Assembly: GCA_902803675.1 (NCBI GenBank)
Contig: CADCQZ010000247.1
Location: 1-9,308, forward strand
Source: an uncultured Eubacteriales bacterium
GTDB lineage: Bacteria; Bacillota_A; Clostridia; Christensenellales; Aristaeellaceae
Reading direction: 5' to 3'
DNA length: 9,308 bases
Shown here: piece by piece, positions 6,954 to 9,308 of the stretch
How positions within the stretch are numbered: position 1 is the stretch's first letter
How the letters are laid out: the number at the start of each line of letters is the position of its first letter
The notes under the pieces: generated by a model
The model's input: the letters and a program-made list of their open reading frames with translations, nothing else
Told to the model about the DNA's origin: nothing
Databases searched by the model: none
Translations under genes and position numbers: made by a program

Positions 6954-7274
6954 TCACACAGGCATGGCGCAGAGCTTGTAACCGTACTTGTAGACAGTCT
7001 GGATCGAATGAGGCCCGATCTTTTTCCTCAGGCGCTGGATATGGACGTCCACCGTGCGCGTGACGCCCATGTCGATGAATCCCCAGGCATTCCTGAGGAT
7101 CGTTTCCCGGGAAACAGGCTCATCCGGATGGGTGCACAGTTCCTTCAGAAGGCAGAATTCCTGGCCCGTGACACTGACGCTCGTCCCGTCCATGTAGAGC
7201 CTGCGGGCATCCTCGTCCAGGATCATGAGCCGGCTGCGCCGCTCTCCGTCTTTCATCAGGTAAGATCGTTTCAT
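6954..7274 (-). CDS. Stand-alone OmpR/PhoB-type winged-helix DNA-binding protein (no receiver domain)
   Basis: A 106-residue transcription regulator consisting only of the C-terminal effector domain of OmpR/PhoB response regulators. Seen: a strand RLYMDGTSVSVTGQEFCLLKEL (about 25-46; the family has v-LT-x-E-F-x-LL), PVSRETILRNAWG (53-65), recognition-helix region TRTVDVHIQRLRKKIG (72-87), and wing hairpin IQTVYKYGYKL (91-101), which replaces the usual TVRGxGY. No phosphoacceptor receiver precedes it: the frame upstream of the start is short and stops at 7352-7350. Four in-frame start codons occur (GTG 7283, ATG 7280, 7277, 7274). GAGG at 7286-7283 fits ATG 7274 best (8-base gap) or 7277. The gene is divergent from the HtrA-type protease gene, whose promoter has 11-bp tandem repeats of the kind such proteins bind. 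It is probably the local regulator; what signal it senses, if any, cannot be seen. Confidence 0.88.
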   Translation of the reverse strand: MKRSYLMKDGERRSRLMILDEDARRLYMDGTSVSVTGQEFCLLKELCTHPDEPVSRETILRNAWGFIDMGVTRTVDVHIQRLRKKIGPHSIQTVYKYGYKLCAMPV

Positions 7275-7280
7275 CATCAT

Positions 7281-7286
7281 CACCTC
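7281..7286 (-). promoter_or_regulatory. Ribosome binding site GAGGTG of the winged-helix gene
   Basis: On the - strand, GAGGTG (7286-7281) is followed by three consecutive ATG codons. The 8-base gap from GAGG to the third ATG (7274) is best, and the first ATG (7280) is too close. The GTG at 7283 overlaps the site and is unlikely to be used. Confidence 0.65.
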
Positions 7287-7288
7287 AC

Positions 7289-7305
7289 GACCATATAACG
7301 AACGA
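7289..7305 (-). promoter_or_regulatory. Second copy of the shared upstream motif (TCGTTCGTTATATGGTC)
   Basis: Read on the - strand, this matches 16 of 17 bases of the motif at 1787-1803 and has the same orientation toward its gene. It lies only 14 bases before ATG 7274. If its TATGGT served as a -10, the transcript would start inside the ribosome binding site, so an operator, perhaps for autoregulation, seems as likely as a core promoter. Inference only. Confidence 0.4.
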
Positions 7306-7320
7306 GGACCGCTTTTTGTT

Positions 7321-7341
7321 TCCCGGCAGCGGGATTTTTTT
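7321..7341 (+). terminator. Short hairpin with T7 tract in the divergent spacer
   Basis: TCCCG (7321-7325), loop GCAG, CGGGA (7330-7334), followed by seven Ts (7335-7341) on the + strand. It has the form of a small terminator and could stop + strand transcripts coming antisense through the regulator gene. The T-run can instead pair with AAAAAAATC at 7352-7360. The AT-rich block may also act as bent DNA near the divergent promoters. Confidence 0.45.
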
Positions 7342-7374
7342 CGGGATCTTTAAAAAAATCACTTTTCTTTCACC

Positions 7375-7396
7375 GTTTGTTCAAAGTTTGTTCAAA
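7375..7396 (+). promoter_or_regulatory. Tandem 11-bp direct repeats, candidate operator of the HtrA-type gene
   Basis: GTTTGTTCAAA occurs twice with no gap (7375-7385 and 7386-7396). The 11-bp period is one helical turn, the spacing used by PhoB/OmpR-type proteins that bind head-to-tail direct repeats. The repeats end 9 bases before the -10 box and cover the -35 position, as in pho boxes. Each unit also has inverted arms TTTG-TT-CAAA, so a palindrome-binding dimer is an alternative. The divergent winged-helix protein is the natural candidate ligand. Confidence 0.65.
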
Positions 7397-7405
7397 CATC
7401 CGCGG

Positions 7406-7411
7406 TACAAT
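7406..7411 (+). promoter_or_regulatory. -10 box TACAAT of the HtrA-type gene, without a matching -35
   Basis: TACAAT matches TATAAT at five of six bases. The -35 position for a 17-bp spacer (7383-7388) reads AAAGTT, which is not a -35 element and lies within the tandem repeats. The promoter therefore looks activator-dependent. The leader would be about 45 bases, with AAGGAGG at 7447-7453. Confidence 0.6.
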
Positions 7412-7461
7412 GATACCGCCTTGAAAGAAAGGCGCAGAGAAGATACAAGGAGGTCATCCAT

Positions 7462-8742
7462 ATGAAACGCAGTACCTTAACGATCATATGTCTGGTTCTG
7501 ACAGCCGTGCTTCTGGCCGGCGTTGTGGCTTACGCAGCCAATGAGGATCCCAAGACTATCTCCGAAGAAGAGATCGACAGCATCATCAATACCACGACCG
7601 ATACCAGCCTGGTGGAGAGCCCCTTCCTTTCCGTAACGGAAAAAGTGCGTGACTCCGTGGTGGGCATCAACAACTACCAGGTATCCTCCGGCTACTACGG
7701 TTACGGCTTCGGCTACGGCTACGGCCGTGATCAGGGTCGGGAGAGCCTGTACGCCACCGGATCCGGTGTGGTGATCACCTCCTACGGCCATGTGCTCACC
7801 AATTATCATGTGATCGAGAATGCCAGCAGGATCACCGTGACCATCGCCAACGACGAGAACGAGTACCCGGCTGAACTGGCCGGCTATGATGCAGACAAGG
7901 ACATCGCTATCCTGGTGGTGAAGGGCCTGAACGTGGCCCCCGTCACTCTGGGCGACAGCGACAGCCTGCAGGTGGGCGAATGGGCCATCGTGATCGGCAA
8001 CCCCCTGAGCGAGAATTTCGCCAGGACCGTCACCGTGGGCGTTGTGTCCGCTCTGGACCGTCAGGTCACGGATACCAACTATGACTCCTACGGCCGCCGC
8101 TACAGGAACACCAACACCATGATCCAGGTGGACGCGGCCATCAACTCCGGCAACTCCGGCGGCGGCATGTTCAACACCCTGGGCCAGCTGCAGGGCATCC
8201 CCGCGAGGAAGTACTCCTCCAACAGCTTCTTCAGCGGCACCAGTGTCGAGAACATCGCCATGTGCATCCCCATCAACACCGCCAAGCCCCTGATCGAGGA
8301 AGTGCTGCGCGACTACAGCGGCACTGCCCTGACCGCTTCCGGAACGAACGGCGGCGATGACAGCATGCTGAGCAAGCCCCGTCTGGGCGTGACCGTGACC
8401 ACGCTTTCCTCTTCCACGACGGACAAGCTGCCCCTCGGTGCCCTGGTGCTGAAGGTGGAGGAAGGCTCCCCCGCCGCTGAAGCCGGCATGATGGTGGGCG
8501 ACGTGATCGTGGCCGTGGACGGTTCCGTGACGAGCTCCTCTTCCGCCCTCATCGAGAAGGTCAAGGAATACAAGGAAGGCGACACCATCAACGTTAAGGT
8601 GTACAGGGCCGCGGGCATGGAAGAAGCTCTGGGCGACGGCACCAGCCTGGATCTTGAGAAGATCGGCGACGGTGATTACATCGACGTCAGCGTCACGCTG
8701 CGCATCATCGGCAACCAGGCTTCCAAACTGACCGGAAAGTAA
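7462..8742 (+). CDS. htrA: HtrA/DegP-type exported serine protease with PDZ domain
   Basis: A 426-residue trypsin-like (S1C) protease that degrades misfolded or secreted proteins at the outer face of the membrane. Residues 1-25 are a signal peptide or membrane anchor (core LTIICLVLTAVLLAGVV, then AYA). The catalytic triad is complete: H116 in LTNYHVIEN, D147 in DADKDIAIL, S232 in INSGNSGGG. The last motif departs from the usual INPGNSGGP at two Pro positions. A Gly/Tyr-rich stretch (about 77-88, GYYGYGFGYGYG) precedes the first protease strand. One PDZ domain runs from about 307 to 416 (RLGVTV, AGMMVGDVIVAVDGS) and carries an insertion of about 20 residues before its last strand. AAGGAGGT at 7447-7454 is 7 bases before the ATG. 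The gene is transcribed alone, divergent from the winged-helix gene, and ends in a strong terminator. Envelope-stress control by that neighbour is inferred. Confidence 0.95.
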   Translation: MKRSTLTIICLVLTAVLLAGVVAYAANEDPKTISEEEIDSIINTTTDTSLVESPFLSVTEKVRDSVVGINNYQVSSGYYGYGFGYGYGRDQGRESLYATGSGVVITSYGHVLTNYHVIENASRITVTIANDENEYPAELAGYDADKDIAILVVKGLNVAPVTLGDSDSLQVGEWAIVIGNPLSENFARTVTVGVVSALDRQVTDTNYDSYGRRYRNTNTMIQVDAAINSGNSGGGMFNTLGQLQGIPARKYSSNSFFSGTSVENIAMCIPINTAKPLIEEVLRDYSGTALTASGTNGGDDSMLSKPRLGVTVTTLSSSTTDKLPLGALVLKVEEGSPAAEAGMMVGDVIVAVDGSVTSSSSALIEKVKEYKEGDTINVKVYRAAGMEEALGDGTSLDLEKIGDGDYIDVSVTLRIIGNQASKLTGK

Positions 8743-8759
8743 GATCTTTATCATCACGG

Positions 8760-8789
8760 CGGTCCCCCTTCACGGGGGACCGTTTTTTT
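8760..8789 (+). terminator. Intrinsic terminator of the HtrA-type gene
   Basis: CGGTCCCCC (8760-8768) pairs perfectly with GGGGGACCG (8774-8782) around TTCAC and is followed by seven Ts (8783-8789). Strong rho-independent terminator 17 bases after the stop codon. Confidence 0.95.
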
Positions 8790-8924
8790 CAGCCGCGTCC
8801 GAAGTCCCCTCACAGCTGTCTTCCGCCGGGCGGACGAAAATGGCCGATCCCTTCCCAGATAACACCAGAGACTCCGCTTTATGACCCAAGCTCAAAAATA
8901 TTCCCCATTTATTGATTTTTTTAC
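8790..8924. other. Spacer without recognisable gene
   Basis: I see no coding signal here. The left part is GC-rich and contains the palindrome TCCGCC-G-GGCGGA near 8822-8834. The right part is AT-rich and leads into the tRNA promoter. An ATG at 8881 opens only 15 codons and has no ribosome binding site. Confidence 0.6.
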
Positions 8925-8953
8925 TTGACAAAAGACGTCTTATAGCTTAGAAT
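8925..8953 (+). promoter_or_regulatory. Strong sigma-A promoter of the tRNA cluster
   Basis: TTGACA (8925-8930, perfect) and TAGAAT (8948-8953, five of six) are spaced by 17 bases, with an AT-rich T-tract upstream that could act as an UP element. The spacer holds the perfect 10-bp palindrome AAGACGTCTT (8932-8941). The start would be near 8960, giving a leader of about 33 bases before the first tRNA. In that leader CCTGAA (8968-8973) can pair with TTCAGG (8989-8994), which reaches the first two bases of the tRNA. Confidence 0.92.
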
Positions 8954-8992
8954 AACGCCTGTGCCGTCCTGAACGGTGAGGGAACAGCTTCA

Positions 8993-9068
8993 GGGAGCAT
9001 AGCTCAGCTGGGAGAGCATTTGCCTTACAAGCAAAGGGTCACAGGTTCGAGTCCTGTTGTTCCCACCA
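8993..9068 (+). tRNA. tRNA-Val (anticodon TAC)
   Basis: Full 76-base cloverleaf with encoded CCA. The acceptor GGGAGCA pairs with TGTTCCC (one G-T pair). D arm GCTC/GAGC; anticodon stem TTTGC/GCAAA with loop CTTACAA; T arm ACAGG/CCTGT with loop TTCGAGT. First gene of the cluster. Confidence 0.97.
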
Positions 9069-9072
9069 ATAC

Positions 9073-9150
9073 GGCCCGGTAGTTCAGTTGGTTTAGAATG
9101 CCAGCCTGTCACGCTGGAGGTCAGGGGTTCGAGCCCCCTTCGGGTCGCCA
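9073..9150 (+). tRNA. tRNA-Asp (anticodon GTC)
   Basis: A 78-base cloverleaf with encoded CCA. The acceptor GGCCCGG pairs with TCGGGTC (two G-T pairs). Anticodon stem CCAGC/GCTGG with loop CTGTCAC; T arm AGGGG/CCCCT with loop TTCGAGC. Discriminator G, as expected for tRNA-Asp. Starts 4 bases after tRNA-Val. Confidence 0.97.
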
Positions 9151-9153
9151 AAT

Positions 9154-9229
9154 GCCTGGGTAGCTCAGTCGGTAGAGCAACAGACTGAAAATCTGTGTGT
9201 CGGCGGTTCGATTCCACCCCCAGGCACCA
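9154..9229 (+). tRNA. tRNA-Phe (anticodon GAA)
   Basis: A 76-base cloverleaf with encoded CCA. The acceptor GCCTGGG pairs perfectly with CCCAGGC. Anticodon stem ACAGA/TCTGT with loop CTGAAAA; T loop TTCGATT. The T stem GGCGG/CCACC has a C51-A63 mismatch (9204 and 9216) where GGTGG would pair fully. Starts 3 bases after tRNA-Asp. Confidence 0.95.
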
Positions 9230-9232
9230 CAT

Positions 9233-9308
9233 GCGGTAGTAGCTCAGTTGGTAGAGCGCCACCTTGCCAAGGTGGAGGTCGCGAGTCCGAGCCTCGTCTA
9301 CCGCTCCA
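9233..9308 (+). tRNA. tRNA-Gly (anticodon GCC)
   Basis: A 76-base cloverleaf with encoded CCA, ending exactly at the window edge. The acceptor GCGGTAG pairs with CTACCGC. Anticodon stem CCACC/GGTGG with loop TTGCCAA; T stem GCGAG/CTCGT. The T loop reads TCCGAGC, so position 55, almost always T (pseudouridine), is C (9287). The D loop keeps GG at 18-19. The cluster may continue beyond the window. Confidence 0.94.

Noticed and set aside
6230..7063. 277-codon + strand frame overlapping the DegV-family gene
   Set aside because: It is an out-of-frame Arg/Gly-rich translation running through the terminator 6879-6911. The true frame holds all DegV motifs.
7008..7298. 96-codon + strand frame opposite the winged-helix gene
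   Set aside because: The - strand frame has a clear OmpR/PhoB effector domain and ribosome binding site; the + frame has neither.
7375..7396. LexA/SOS box interpretation of the GTTTGTTCAAA repeats
   Set aside because: The Gram-positive box needs GAAC-N4-GTTC in inverted arrangement. Here both TTGTTC units point the same way and no GAAC...GTTC pair is formed.
7477..8757. 426-codon open frame on the - strand opposite the HtrA-type gene, and similar long - strand frames opposite the M16, secreted-protein and ftsK genes
   Set aside because: They are shadows produced by GC-rich codon use. The proteins are His/Gly/Val-rich without recognisable domains, while the + strand frames hold complete catalytic motifs.
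8881..8928. 15-codon open frame starting at ATG 8881
   Set aside because: It has no ribosome binding site and runs into the -35 of the tRNA promoter; it gives no sign of being translated.
8990..9262. 90-codon open frame on the - strand over the tRNA cluster
   Set aside because: It is the antisense of four tRNA genes. The resulting peptide is the kind of spurious product often seen opposite tRNA genes, and no ribosome binding site supports it.
1..9308. CRISPR array, IS element, prophage or defence island
   Set aside because: No spaced repeat series, transposase, integrase, terminal inverted repeats or phage genes are visible. The tRNA cluster could be an integration target, but no attachment-site duplication or integrase lies in the window.

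Overview
The window looks like the chromosome of a GC-rich, low-AT-spacer Firmicute, most likely a member of Clostridia (possibly an uncultured gut or rumen lineage). Four things support this: strong AGGAGG-type ribosome binding sites, tRNA genes with encoded CCA ends, a DegV-family gene, and the gene order polynucleotide phosphorylase, M16 peptidase, FtsK/SpoIIIE. That order recalls the Bacillus subtilis pnpA-mlpA-...-spoIIIE region. The exact genus cannot be read from the sequence.

Left part (1-5816), all on the + strand: the 3' end of pnp (KH and S1 RNA-binding domains), then a long hairpin, then a zinc M16 peptidase of the processing-peptidase type. Next come a secreted two-domain protein of unknown role (DUF3298-like followed by a DUF4309-like segment) and a full-length membrane-anchored FtsK/SpoIIIE DNA translocase. 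Gaps are 50-95 bases, so some co-transcription is plausible, although the hairpin after pnp and a motif before the secreted protein suggest internal breaks.

Middle (5817-6953): a 150-base spacer carries a good sigma-A promoter for a DegV-family fatty-acid-binding protein gene. That gene ends in a strong terminator and faces the next gene convergently.

Right-middle (6954-8790): a divergent pair. On the - strand is a small stand-alone OmpR/PhoB-type winged-helix protein with no receiver domain. On the + strand is an exported HtrA-type serine protease with a PDZ domain. The protease promoter has a good -10 but no recognisable -35; two perfect 11-bp tandem repeats occupy that place. This is the layout expected for activation by an OmpR/PhoB-type regulator, and the neighbour is the obvious candidate. 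This apparent regulator-operator-protease module is the most interesting item in the window. A second motif is shared by the upstream regions of the regulator gene and of the secreted DUF3298-like gene and may link them in one regulon.

Right end (8925-9308): a near-consensus promoter with a 10-bp palindrome in its spacer drives a tRNA cluster (Val-TAC, Asp-GTC, Phe-GAA, Gly-GCC) that ends exactly at the window edge. Two of these tRNAs have unusual T arms. No phage, IS element, CRISPR array or clear defence system is visible; most of the window is housekeeping DNA.
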